Source: an uncultured Oscillospiraceae bacterium (GTDB lineage Bacteria > Bacillota > Clostridia > Oscillospirales > Oscillospiraceae). Taken from it: 64,000 bases of DNA. Made by a program: the position numbers and the translations under genes. Shown here piece after piece: positions 16,615 to 24,660 of this stretch. The first letter of the stretch is position 1, and each line of letters begins with the position of its first letter. The notes under the pieces were generated by a model. The model was given only the letters and a program-made list of their open reading frames with translations. It was not told the DNA's origin and searched no databases. The stretch covers positions 1-64,000 of the forward strand of contig CATLAL010000014.1 of the NCBI GenBank assembly GCA_949878425.1, read 5' to 3'.

Positions 16615-16643
16615 TTGACAAAACCGCCGGGGCCTGCTATAGT
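16615..16643 (+). promoter_or_regulatory. Sigma-A promoter of the CoA-disulfide-reductase-like gene
   Basis: TTGACA (16615-16620), a 17-bp spacer and TATAGT (16638-16643) with TGC just before the -10. Confidence 0.8.
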
Positions 16644-16686
16644 CAAAGCGCTTTATATCACACTGAATCAAAAAGGAGCTGATCGG

Positions 16687-18318
16687 ATGAAGGTACTGGT
16701 ACTGGGCGGCGTGGCGGCCGGCACCAAGGTCGCGGCCAAGCTGAAGCGGGAGGACCGGAGCTGTGAGGTGACTATCCTCACCAAGGGCAGGGACATCTCC
16801 TACGCCGGGTGCGGCCTCCCCTACTATGTGGGGGGCGTGATCCGCGACAAGGGCGAGCTCATCGTCAACACGCCGGAGAAGTTTTCCAAACTCACCGGGG
16901 CTCAGGTGCTCACGGAGACGGAGGCTGTGGCCGTCCGGCCAGGGGAGCACCAGGTAGAGGCCAGGAACCTGAAAACCGGGGAGACGCGGCTCTACGGCTA
17001 TGACAAGCTGGTAATCGCCACCGGCGCGTCCCCCTTTGTGCCCCAGGTTCCGGGGCTGGACCTGAAAAACGTGTTCGTCATGCGCACGCCGGAGGACGCC
17101 ATCGCCCTGCGGGAGGCGGTGGAGGCCGGAGAGATCAAGCGGGCCGTGGTGGCCGGCGGGGGCTTCATCGGCCTGGAGGTGGCGGAGAATCTGGCCGCCA
17201 AGGGCGTGAAAACCAGCGTCATCGACTTTGCCCCCCACGTGCTGCCCGGCCTTCTGGACCCGGAGCTCAGCGAGTACGTGGAGAATAAAATGGCGGACGC
17301 GGGCATTATGCCCCTGACCAATGTGGCCCTGGAGGGCGCGGAGGGCGGCGGGAAGGTGGAGAAGGTCCTCACCAGCCGCCGGGCCATGAAGGCGGACGCC
17401 CTGGTGCTGGCCATCGGCATCCGGCCCAGCACCGCCTTCCTGGAGGGGACCGGCATTGAGATGGTCAAGGGGACTATTGTCACAGACCAGTATATGCGTA
17501 CCAGCCTCCCGGACATCTACGCCGCCGGCGACTGCGCCATGGTGCGCAACCGCCAGACCGGAAAGCCCGCCTGGTCCCCCATGGGCTCCACCGCCAATAT
17601 CTCCGGCCGCGTCCTGGCACAGAACCTGGCGGGAAAGGAGCGGGCCTACCCCGGCGTGCTGGGCACCGGCGTGGCCAAGCTGCCTGGCGGGATCAACGTG
17701 GGCCGCACCGGCCTCACGGAGACCGCCGCCCGAGCCGAGGGCTATGACGCGGTCTCCGTGCTCACGGTGCTGGACGATAAGGCCCACTACTACCCCGGCT
17801 CCGGCCTCTTCATCGTCAAGCTCACCGCCGACCGGGCCTCCCGGAAGCTGCTGGGTATCCAGGTGCTGGGCCCCGGCGCGGTGGATAAGCTGACCGATAT
17901 CGCCGTTACGGCCATCACTCTGGGGGCCTCTGTGGACCAGCTGGCGGACATGGACTTCGCCTACGCGCCCCCCTTCTCCACCGCCATCCACCCCTTCGCC
18001 GCCAGCGTCAACGTCCTTCTCAACAAGCTGGACGGCGCCATGGACTCCATCACTCCGGCGGAGTACGCCCAGGGCGGCGCGGAGGAGTATGAGGTGGTGG
18101 ACTGCGCCCAGGCCCCGGCCCTGGAGGGGAAGCGGTTCCTGAACCTGGCAGCCATCGACGGCCCGGTGGAGGGCCTGGAGCCCGACCGGAAAATTCTCCT
18201 GGTCTGTACCAAGGGCCGCCGGGCCTACCTGGCCCAAAACCGGCTGAAGTTCTACGGCTATACCAATACCAAGGTCCTGGAGGGCGGCGCGTCCTTTACC
18301 GAGATCGAGGAGGAGTGA
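16687..18318 (+). CDS. CoA-disulfide reductase-like flavoprotein with C-terminal rhodanese-like domain
   Basis: The 543 residues begin with a FAD fold (VLVLGGVAAGTKVAAKL) and contain the single redox cysteine of the CoADR/NADH-oxidase branch (SYAGCGLPYYVGG, about residue 43), an NAD(P)H fold (AVVAGGGFIGLEVAENLA), the YAAGDCAMV FAD motif and the CoADR dimer domain. The C-terminal 80 or so residues form a short rhodanese domain with LLVCTKGRRAY, its Cys in the active loop. Members reduce CoA disulfide, persulfides or polysulfide with NAD(P)H in the cytoplasm; the rhodanese tail points to sulfane sulfur. AAGGAG lies 8 bases before the ATG. Element A follows and separates it from deoD. Confidence 0.85.
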   Translation: MKVLVLGGVAAGTKVAAKLKREDRSCEVTILTKGRDISYAGCGLPYYVGGVIRDKGELIVNTPEKFSKLTGAQVLTETEAVAVRPGEHQVEARNLKTGETRLYGYDKLVIATGASPFVPQVPGLDLKNVFVMRTPEDAIALREAVEAGEIKRAVVAGGGFIGLEVAENLAAKGVKTSVIDFAPHVLPGLLDPELSEYVENKMADAGIMPLTNVALEGAEGGGKVEKVLTSRRAMKADALVLAIGIRPSTAFLEGTGIEMVKGTIVTDQYMRTSLPDIYAAGDCAMVRNRQTGKPAWSPMGSTANISGRVLAQNLAGKERAYPGVLGTGVAKLPGGINVGRTGLTETAARAEGYDAVSVLTVLDDKAHYYPGSGLFIVKLTADRASRKLLGIQVLGPGAVDKLTDIAVTAITLGASVDQLADMDFAYAPPFSTAIHPFAASVNVLLNKLDGAMDSITPAEYAQGGAEEYEVVDCAQAPALEGKRFLNLAAIDGPVEGLEPDRKILLVCTKGRRAYLAQNRLKFYGYTNTKVLEGGASFTEIEEE

Positions 18319-18326
18319 GGCGGCAA

Positions 18327-18579
18327 GGCATACATTCTTTTTCTTGAAAGCGACGCTTTCGGCGCCCGCTGGGCGCCGGCGAGCCTAAGCCGCCTTTCAG
18401 GCGGTCCACGGAAAAAGAATCAAAAAGGACTTTATTCCGCAAGGCGTTCGTCTTGCTCCAAGGGATTGTTTTTCAGGGAAAAGCCCCTAAGTTAATACCA
18501 TACGTAAAACGTAGTTTCGCGCATAAGGTTTTTCTTTTTGATACTTTTTCTTTGTTCACAAAGAAAAAGTATGTATGCC
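18327..18579 (+). repeat. Element A, full copy 5 (253 bp)
   Basis: GGCATACATTCTTTTTCTTG starts 8 bases after a stop, and a perfect hairpin ATACTTTTTCTTTG-TTCA-CAAAGAAAAAGTAT plus GTATGCC ends 25 bases before the deoD start region. The middle (ACTTTATTCCGCAAGGCG, TTGTTTTTCAGGGAAAAGCC, CCTAAGTTAATACCATA) matches the reverse complement of 43009-43199. An extra GC-rich hairpin insert of about 60 bp lies at 18350-18412. Confidence 0.8.
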
Positions 18580-18616
18580 TAAATGTTATGCCTAAAAAGA
18601 AAGGATGGATCGAACG

Positions 18617-19333
18617 ATGTCTACACCACACAACAGCGCCAATCCCGGTGATTTCGCCAAGACGGTGCTCATGCCCGGGGACCCGCTGCGCTCGCAATTC
18701 ATAGCGGAGACCTTTTTAGAGGGGGCTAAGCTGGTCAACAACGTGCGGGGGATTCAGGGCTACACGGGGACGTACGCCGGCGTACCGGTCTCCGTAATGG
18801 CCTCCGGCATGGGGATGCCCTCCATGGGCATCTACTCCTACGAGCTCTACAGCCAGTACGGCGTGGAGAACATTCTGCGCATTGGCTCCGCCGGGGCCAT
18901 CAGCCCCAGGCTGAAGCTGCGGGACGTGGTAGCGGCCCAGGGGGCCTGCACCAACTCCAACTTCGCCCACCAGTACGGCCTGCCCGGGACCTTTGCCCCC
19001 ATCGCGGATTTCACGCTGCTGGAGGCGGCGGTGGGCGCCGCCCGGGCGCTGGGGGTGGAGATGCCGGTGGGGAACCTTTTGAGCTCGGACACCTTCTACG
19101 ACGCGTCCAACTCCACCATGAAGTGGGCGGAGATGGGGGTGCTGGCGGTGGAGATGGAGGCGGCGGCGCTGTACATGACCGCCGCGAAGCTGGGCAAACG
19201 GGCTCTGGCCATCTGCTCCATCTCCGACAGTCTGGTCACCGGCGAGGAGCTCTCCCCCTCCCAGCGGCAGACCACCTTTACCACCATGATGCGCATCGCC
19301 CTGGACACGGCTGTGAGACTGTCCGGCAAATAG
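18617..19333 (+). CDS. deoD: Purine-nucleoside phosphorylase, DeoD type
   Basis: The 238 residues are a normal-length hexameric PNP: STPHNSANPGDFAKTVLMPGDPLR, the phosphate site ILRIGSAGAISPRLKLRDVV, the nucleoside site AVEMEAAALYMTAA and CSISDSLVTGEELS with the catalytic Asp. It splits purine (deoxy)nucleosides to base and (deoxy)ribose-1-phosphate in the cytoplasm. The start at 18617 matches family N-termini; an in-frame ATG at 18605 would add four residues. The downstream lipoprotein of the nucleoside-binding BMP family supports a salvage role. It is expressed from behind element A, with no clear sigma-A promoter of its own. Confidence 0.93.
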   Translation: MSTPHNSANPGDFAKTVLMPGDPLRSQFIAETFLEGAKLVNNVRGIQGYTGTYAGVPVSVMASGMGMPSMGIYSYELYSQYGVENILRIGSAGAISPRLKLRDVVAAQGACTNSNFAHQYGLPGTFAPIADFTLLEAAVGAARALGVEMPVGNLLSSDTFYDASNSTMKWAEMGVLAVEMEAAALYMTAAKLGKRALAICSISDSLVTGEELSPSQRQTTFTTMMRIALDTAVRLSGK

Positions 19334-19408
19334 CGGCCTCTTTCATCCGATTCACAAAAAGTTTTCCCCTTGTACATAAAATCCCCCTAATTCTCTCCGT
19401 TTTTTCAG

Positions 19409-19437
19409 TTGCTTTATGGGGGAGGATAGGGTATAAT
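19409..19437 (+). promoter_or_regulatory. Sigma-A promoter of the BMP lipoprotein gene
   Basis: TTGCTT (19409-19414), 17 bp, TATAAT (19432-19437), pointing at the gene starting at 19503. Confidence 0.75.
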
Positions 19438-19502
19438 GTGCCATAGCCGTCCAAAAGCGAAGCCCCTGGGACGGCAAAAATAAAAAAGGAAGGTTGGATC
19501 AC

Positions 19503-20804
19503 ATGAAGAAGAAGGTTCTCGCCCTGCTGCTGGTTCTGGCGATGGTTTTCGCTCTGGCGGCCTGCGGCGGCAACAACAACAAGCAGGGCGGCAATGACCA
19601 GCAGCAGTCCAACAGCCAGGACGACGCCAACACCCCTGACGACAGCACCCCTGACGACAGCACCCCTGACGACAGCACCCCCGACGACAGCCAGGGCTCT
19701 GCCGCGGAGACCGACCCCGACAAGATCAGCGACACCATGACCAGCGCGGACAACAAGTACCTCATCGCCATGGTCACCGACGTGGGCCAGCTCAAGGACA
19801 AGAGCTTTAACCAGGGCACCTGGAACGGCGTGAAGCTCTACGCCAACGCCAACGGCATCTCCTACAAGTACTACCAGCCCGCCGGCGGCGACAACGCCAC
19901 CGACGAGGACCGCTACCAGGCCTACAAGTCCGCCATCGACGGCGGCGCGGAGGTGATCGTGGCCCCCGGCTTCCTCCAGGAGGCCGCTATGCGCCGGGCC
20001 GCTGTGGAGTTCCCTGATGTGAAATTTATCTTCATTGACGGCTACCCCATTCAGGAAAAGGCCACTGAGTACGACACCAACGGCAACGCCCTGGAGAATA
20101 CCAGCCCCATTCTGACCAACGTGGTGGGCGTGGCCTTCCACGAGGAGCAGTGCGGCTACATGGCCGGCTACGCGGCCGTCATCGAGGGCTACACCAAGCT
20201 GGGCTTCACCGGCGGCGGCGCCGGCAGCAACCCCGCTGTCAACCGCTACGGCTACGGCTTTATCCAGGGCGCCCAGGCGGCCGCCTCTGAGACGGGCGCA
20301 AATGTGGAGGTTCAGTACAGCTACCTCTACGGCGAGGGCTACTCCGCCTCCCCCGATCTCCAGACCCAGATCAACGGCTGGTACGCCAACGGCACCGAGG
20401 TGGTCTTTGCCTGCGGCGGCTCCATGTGCAACAGCGTCTTTGCCGCCGCCGCCTCCAACAACGGCATCTCTATCGGCGTGGACGTGGACCAGGCCGAAGA
20501 ATCCAATACCGTCATGACCTCCGCCATGAAGGGCCTCAGCGAGGCCGCCAGCCTCATGCTGGGCGAGTACTTTGACGGCAATTGGGACAGCATCGGCGGC
20601 ACCTCCGCCAACCTGGGCGTGGACGACGACGCCGTGGGCCTGCCCTACGCCACCTCCCGCTTCGAGGTGTTCACCGAGGACGCCTACAACGCCCTGGTGG
20701 ACGGCATGAAGAGCGGCGGTTCTCTGGAGGTCAAGGGCGACTATGACGCCTTCCTGGCCGGCGACGAGACCTTTGCCAACGTCACTGTCAACTTCGTAAA
20801 GTAA
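19503..20804 (+). CDS. BMP/PnrA-family substrate-binding lipoprotein
   Basis: The 433 residues start with a lipoprotein signal (MKKKVLALLLVLAMVFALAAC), Cys being the lipidation site, followed by an Asn/Gln-rich linker with four TPDDS repeats and then a BMP-type periplasmic-binding fold (YLIAMVTDVGQLKDKSFNQG, GAEVIVAPGFLQEAAM, GVAFHEEQCGYMAGYAA, YGYGFIQGAQAA). BMP proteins such as PnrA bind purine nucleosides for ABC transport, which suits the deoD neighbour. The usual ATPase and two permeases do not follow: a terminator and a convergent gene do. It must use transporter subunits coded elsewhere. GGAAGG lies 10 bases before the ATG; a TTG at 19494 is the alternative start. Confidence 0.88.
   Translation: MKKKVLALLLVLAMVFALAACGGNNNKQGGNDQQQSNSQDDANTPDDSTPDDSTPDDSTPDDSQGSAAETDPDKISDTMTSADNKYLIAMVTDVGQLKDKSFNQGTWNGVKLYANANGISYKYYQPAGGDNATDEDRYQAYKSAIDGGAEVIVAPGFLQEAAMRRAAVEFPDVKFIFIDGYPIQEKATEYDTNGNALENTSPILTNVVGVAFHEEQCGYMAGYAAVIEGYTKLGFTGGGAGSNPAVNRYGYGFIQGAQAAASETGANVEVQYSYLYGEGYSASPDLQTQINGWYANGTEVVFACGGSMCNSVFAAAASNNGISIGVDVDQAEESNTVMTSAMKGLSEAASLMLGEYFDGNWDSIGGTSANLGVDDDAVGLPYATSRFEVFTEDAYNALVDGMKSGGSLEVKGDYDAFLAGDETFANVTVNFVK
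19632..19691 (+). repeat. Four tandem 15-bp units coding TPDDS
   Basis: The unit ACCCCTGACGACAGC is repeated four times, the last with one change, in the linker after the lipobox. It is in frame and could vary in number by slippage. Confidence 0.9.
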
Positions 20805-20830
20805 GAACCCATATCCAAAGCCTGAAGTCA

Positions 20831-20868
20831 AAAGAGGGCGGGGACCAGATGGTCCCCGCCCTGCTCTT
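20831..20868. terminator. Bidirectional terminator between the BMP gene and divIVA
   Basis: AAAGAG, GGCGGGGACC-AGAT-GGTCCCCGCC, CTG, CTCTTT: a long stem with A- and T-rich flanks, between convergent genes. Confidence 0.85.
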
Positions 20869-20885
20869 TTACTTTATCGGCCGCC

Positions 20886-21638
20886 TTATTCCCTCACGTA
20901 GTTGCGGCCGAACTGCAAATCATCCAGGTTCAAAATCCGTGTATCCCGCAGGTCCTCCTCCTCGCCGTCCATACCGTCCAGACCGCCGGCAAAGGGGTCC
21001 TCCTGCTCCTCCGGCTCCTCCTCCGGGGGGGCCGCGGAGAACGCGGGAACCGCCTCCTCCGCTTCCTCCGGCTCCGCCTGGACCGCCTTCTCCCTCTGCG
21101 GCAGGACAACCGCGGGAGCCGGCTCCTCCGCCGCCGGCAGCTCCGGCAGCAGATCCAGCAGAGCCAGCTGCTCGTTGCAGACGCTGGTAACATCCCGGAT
21201 AAAGGCCCGCAGCTTCTCCTGGCCAACGCTCAGGCGCACCCGCTCCGCCTCCAGCTCCCTGTCCACCCGGGCTCGGACGTCGGCAATGCGCTGCTCCTGG
21301 GCGGATACCTCCGCCTCCGCCTTGGCCCGGCGGGCCTGGGCGGCGGCCTCCGCCTCCGCCACAATGGCGTCCCGCTTGACCTCCGCCTCCGCCAGGATGG
21401 AGGTCGCCATCTTCTGGGCGGTGAGCAGGGTAGAGCTCATGGCGCCCTCCATCTCCCGATACTCCGCCAGCTTGTCCACCGTCACCTTCAGCTTGGCCTT
21501 CAGGGCGGCGTTTTCTTTATAGAGGGAGGAGTAGTCCTCCGTCAGCTTGTCCAGGAAATCATCCACGCTGGCCATGTTGTAGCCGCCAAGCGTGGCCTTG
21601 GCGAAGGTGCAGTTCGCCACCTCCTGCGGAGTCATCAT
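20886..21638 (-). CDS. divIVA: DivIVA-domain protein
   Basis: About 250 residues. The N-terminal membrane-curvature domain reads MMTPQEVANCTFAKATLGGYN..VDDFLDKL, followed by a long coiled coil (residues about 40-150, rich in Ala/Glu/Lys/Arg) and an acidic Glu/Pro-rich tail ending DDLQFGRNYVRE. It lies at the end of a yggS-sepF cluster, the usual divIVA neighbourhood, and should recruit partners to the septum or poles. GGGAGG lies 9 bases before this ATG. The open frame starts at a TTG (21656) that overlaps the ribosome site and is rejected. Confidence 0.9.
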   Translation of the reverse strand: MMTPQEVANCTFAKATLGGYNMASVDDFLDKLTEDYSSLYKENAALKAKLKVTVDKLAEYREMEGAMSSTLLTAQKMATSILAEAEVKRDAIVAEAEAAAQARRAKAEAEVSAQEQRIADVRARVDRELEAERVRLSVGQEKLRAFIRDVTSVCNEQLALLDLLPELPAAEEPAPAVVLPQREKAVQAEPEEAEEAVPAFSAAPPEEEPEEQEDPFAGGLDGMDGEEEDLRDTRILNLDDLQFGRNYVRE

Positions 21639-21690
21639 AGTGCTTGTCCCTCCCAAGTCATTTGACTATGTTCCTTGTTGTTCCGGTCTT

Positions 21691-21850
21691 AGAACCTGTA
21701 TTCACGATCTCAAACGACCGTCTGGGCAGGGATTTTCCGCCCTGCGGCGTTAAAAAATATTGAAATACAAAGTATTCCCGCAATTTTTGCCTTGCAGGGC
21801 GGGCAAAATCCCCCGTCCATCCGGCAGTTTTGCTTATGAATACAGGTTCT
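21691..21850 (-). repeat. Element B, copy 2 (160 bp)
   Basis: Bounded by AGAACCTGTATTCA and GAATACAGGTTCT. Read on the minus strand it aligns with the copy at 5002 (GCGGGAATACTTTGTATTTC, TTTTTTAACGCCGC). Its last base is the first base of the sepF stop codon. Confidence 0.8.
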
Positions 21851-22296
21851 TAGAAATACAGGCCGTTGTTTTCCAGCTCGTCGATGAGATCCCCCTGGAT
21901 ATCAACGGAGTAGGGTGTGATGATGTAGGTATTGGCGGCCACCTTCTTGATCTTGCCCTCCCCCGCGTAGGCCACGCCGGAGAGAAAGTCAATAAGGCGC
22001 CTGGCAATGTCCTTGTGGGTGGACTCCAGATTCACCACCACCGTGCGCTTCTCCTTGAGGTGGTCGGCGATCTCGCTGGCGTTTTCAAACCGCTCCGGCT
22101 TCACTAGGACCACCTTCAGCTGGGTGGTGGCGTGGATGTTGACCACCTTGCCCCGGCGGCTGTCCACAGCGCCCCGGTCATAGCGGGGCCGGTCGTCCAC
22201 AAAGGGGGAGTCGCCATCGTCAAAGACCTCATCATAATCTTCATCCTCGTCGCTGATGGGGTTGATCATCTTTTTAATGTTGTCCAGTAAGCTCAT
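21850..22296 (-). CDS. sepF: Cell division protein SepF
   Basis: The 148 residues have the SepF layout: an N-terminal membrane-binding helix (MSLLDNIKKMINPI), an acidic linker, and the C-terminal dimerisation/FtsZ-binding domain (VVLVKPERFENASEIADHLK, TVVVNLESTHKDIARRLIDFLSG, YIITPYSVD). It helps align FtsZ at the septum. The start at 22296 follows GGGAGG; the longer frame to 22401 runs into yggS and is rejected. It is co-oriented with yggS 19 bases upstream. Element B begins exactly at its stop. Confidence 0.93.
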   Translation of the reverse strand: MSLLDNIKKMINPISDEDEDYDEVFDDGDSPFVDDRPRYDRGAVDSRRGKVVNIHATTQLKVVLVKPERFENASEIADHLKEKRTVVVNLESTHKDIARRLIDFLSGVAYAGEGKIKKVAANTYIITPYSVDIQGDLIDELENNGLYF

Positions 22297-22315
22297 TTTC
22301 GGAAACCTCCCATAA

Positions 22316-23008
22316 TCATAGGTACTGCCGCCGGCCGAAGATGGCCGAGCCGACCCGGACCACGGTAGCCCCGGCGGCAATGGCATCCTCAAAGTCATCA
22401 CTCATGCCCATTGACAGATATACAAAGCCATTATCGTACAAATTCCGGCCTATGTCAACATACAGGCGGCACACTTTTTCAAAATAGGAAAAATTTCCAT
22501 GGGGTACAGACGCCGGCGGTGGGATGGTCATGAGCCCGCAGACGCGGACGTGGGAAAATTCCCTGGCCCGCTCCGCCGCCGCCTCAAGCGCCTCCGGGGA
22601 GAAGCCGCTCTTGCTCTCCTCGCCGGCAATGTTCACCTCCAGCAGCACATCCTGGCAGATGGAGCGCTTTTCCGCCTGCCGGTCGATCTCCTCCAGCAGG
22701 GCCAGGGAGCCAACGGAGTGGATGAGGTCCGCCGTGCCCACCACCTGGCGCGCCTTGTTGCGCTGCAAATGGCCGATAAAGTGGAGGGGTGCGCCGGCGT
22801 AGGCGTTCTCCGCCAGCTTCTCCCGCATCTCCTGGACCCGGTTTTCCCCCAGAGCGTCGATTCCCGCCGCGATGGCCTCCCGGCAGGCCGCTGCACTGTT
22901 CATCTTGCTGGCGCCCACCAGGAGGATCTCCTTTGGATCCCGGCCGGCCCGCTCCGCCGCCGCCGCCATGCGAGCGCGGATGGCGCTGATGTTTTCCGCA
23001 ATGCTCAT
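22316..23008 (-). CDS. yggS: YggS-family PLP homeostasis protein
   Basis: The 230 residues form the single TIM-barrel of PLPBP proteins, with the PLP lysine in LLVGASKMNSAA near residue 35, FIGHLQRNKARQVVG and LSMGMSDDFEDAIAAGATVVRVGSAIFG. These proteins buffer pyridoxal phosphate and have no known catalytic activity. The start overlaps the upstream HlyD-like gene (ATGA), so the two are translationally coupled, and sepF follows 19 bases on, the standard order. Confidence 0.93.
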   Translation of the reverse strand: MSIAENISAIRARMAAAAERAGRDPKEILLVGASKMNSAAACREAIAAGIDALGENRVQEMREKLAENAYAGAPLHFIGHLQRNKARQVVGTADLIHSVGSLALLEEIDRQAEKRSICQDVLLEVNIAGEESKSGFSPEALEAAAERAREFSHVRVCGLMTIPPPASVPHGNFSYFEKVCRLYVDIGRNLYDNGFVYLSMGMSDDFEDAIAAGATVVRVGSAIFGRRQYL

Positions 23009-24306
23009 GATCTCACCATGACCACCTTTCCGTCGTAGATCTCCGCCGCGGAGGTTATCACCTGGTCCCCGGCCCGGAGCCTGCGGCCCGCCCGGGCGCT
23101 CTCCGTGGCGTAGCCGTCCAGGGCCTCGCTGTCCGGCAGGACCAGGATGAACGACTCCTCCTGCCAGAGCACCTGCACCGGCTTGCGCCGGGCGTACTCG
23201 CCCCAGACGCAGTAGACGCAGGTGACGGCCTGGGTTTTCTGCTCTCCGGCGCTGTCCAGCACCGGATTGCCCTCCTCGTCAAGCACCGGCGTCTGCTCTA
23301 CCCGCACGGCGCTGCGGGGCACCCGGATGCCGGTGTAGCTCTGGAAGATCACCTGGGCGTTCTGCCGGCGCAGGAGGGTGGTGAGATGGAGATAGCGCTC
23401 CGAGGAGAACACCACGACCCGCCGGCCGTCCTCCTCGGCGCTGATGGACTCCACGGTCATCTCCACATCCCGGCTCAGCCCGGTCTGGAAGCGGAGCGTA
23501 ACGGTGCTGCCGGGCTGCATGCGGCCAATGTCCTCGGAGCGCATCAGGGTGACAAAGGACCACTTGTTGCCGTAGACCATCTTCCCCAGGCCGCCGGCGT
23601 CCTCCGCGGGGGCGATGGCGCGGTAGCCGGAGGGGGTCAGTGTCTGGAGCATCTCCAGATTTAAAACGCCCTCATAGCCGTCCACCATGCTGGAGAAGAG
23701 GCCCGCCTTCGGAGCGGTCACCCGGGCGGCGTCCTGCTCCCCGGAGCCGCCAAGGGCGCTGATCCGGTCCTGAAGTCCGGCAATGGTGTCCTCCAGGCCG
23801 CCGGCGCCGGAGTAGGCGTAGCTCCGCTTGAGGACGCAGGAGCGCAGGGCCCCGGCGTCCTCCTCCATGGCGGCGGAGTCCTGGGAGGCCAGCGTGCGCC
23901 GGAATTGCAGCAGGGCGCTTGTCACCTCGTCGTCCAGCCGGGCCGCGGCTTGGGCTCCGGGAGCCAGGGCCTGGGCGTAGAGCAGCTGCTCCTCCAGGTC
24001 CCGCAGGGCATTGGCGCTGTTCAAAGACTGGGGGCTCTGGTAGATCAGAGCCACCGTGCTGCCCGCGCTGACCCGCTCCCCCTCATCCCAGGGGGTGTAG
24101 ACCAGCTCGCCGCCGCCAGGAAGGACCTCCTCGTTTCGCACCACATAGCCGGACACCGCCGCCGCGGACTCGCTGGTGTATGTATAGGCGGGGGTTGTGG
24201 TGTAAAAATCCATGAAGTAGGCCGCCGCGCTGATGCCGAAATAGGCGGCCACCGCCAAAAAGATGGCGGCCAGCATCAGCTTTGTGGCCAGATTTCCGTT
24301 TTTCAT
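23005..24306 (-). CDS. HlyD/membrane-fusion-like protein of the sepF cluster
   Basis: The 433 residues have one N-terminal membrane helix (LMLAAIFLAVAAYFGISAAAYF) and an outside part with a biotinyl/lipoyl-like hairpin (SAAAVSGYVVRNEEVLPGGG, VSAGSTVALIYQS), a helical hairpin segment, and a later beta-barrel-like region (MQPGSTVTLRFQ). It fits the HlyD-like family commonly found beside yggS-sepF in clostridia. No ABC or MFS transporter lies next to it, so a role in the cell envelope at division sites is as likely as export. Function inferred from position only. Confidence 0.7.
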   Translation of the reverse strand: MKNGNLATKLMLAAIFLAVAAYFGISAAAYFMDFYTTTPAYTYTSESAAAVSGYVVRNEEVLPGGGELVYTPWDEGERVSAGSTVALIYQSPQSLNSANALRDLEEQLLYAQALAPGAQAAARLDDEVTSALLQFRRTLASQDSAAMEEDAGALRSCVLKRSYAYSGAGGLEDTIAGLQDRISALGGSGEQDAARVTAPKAGLFSSMVDGYEGVLNLEMLQTLTPSGYRAIAPAEDAGGLGKMVYGNKWSFVTLMRSEDIGRMQPGSTVTLRFQTGLSRDVEMTVESISAEEDGRRVVVFSSERYLHLTTLLRRQNAQVIFQSYTGIRVPRSAVRVEQTPVLDEEGNPVLDSAGEQKTQAVTCVYCVWGEYARRKPVQVLWQEESFILVLPDSEALDGYATESARAGRRLRAGDQVITSAAEIYDGKVVMVRS

Positions 24307-24355
24307 GGGCTTGTCCCTCCTCTGCCGGCGGCGGGGCGCTCCGGCGTCTGCCCGC

Positions 24356-24601
24356 TCAGGACTCCTGGAGCGTCTCCTCCCACTCGCTCAGGTCAACGGT
24401 GCGCAGCGGGCTGATGGTTGAGATAGCGTGCTTGTAGATCAGGTTCTGCCGGCCCTCCGTAGTGAGCACCACCGTAAAGGCGTCAAAGCCGGTGATCGCG
24501 CCCCGCATCTGAAAGCCGTTCATGAGGAATACCGTGACCGGCGTCTCGCTGCGCCGGGCGGATGCCAGGAACGCGTCCTGGAGATTGGGAGATTTTGACA
24601 T
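24356..24601 (-). CDS. hfq: RNA chaperone Hfq
   Basis: The 81 residues carry Sm1 (VTVFLMNGFQMRGAITGFD) and Sm2 (LIYKHAISTISP); the YKHA motif of the RNA-binding ring is intact. The N-terminus SKSPNLQDAFLASAR is typical. GAGAGG precedes the ATG; a longer frame to 24658 would overlap the miaA end region and is rejected. It is immediately downstream of miaA, as in many bacteria. It should form a hexamer that pairs small RNAs with mRNAs. Confidence 0.96.
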   Translation of the reverse strand: MSKSPNLQDAFLASARRSETPVTVFLMNGFQMRGAITGFDAFTVVLTTEGRQNLIYKHAISTISPLRTVDLSEWEETLQES

Positions 24602-24660
24602 GCTGTCTACCTCTCTTTTTTTAATTTGACGGCGGCGGGCGTCTGCCGCCCCCGTCAAGG

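Noticed and set aside
16558..18237. 559-residue minus-strand frame opposite the CoA-disulfide-reductase-like gene
   Set aside because: Antisense shadow of strong GC3 bias; composition is not protein-like.
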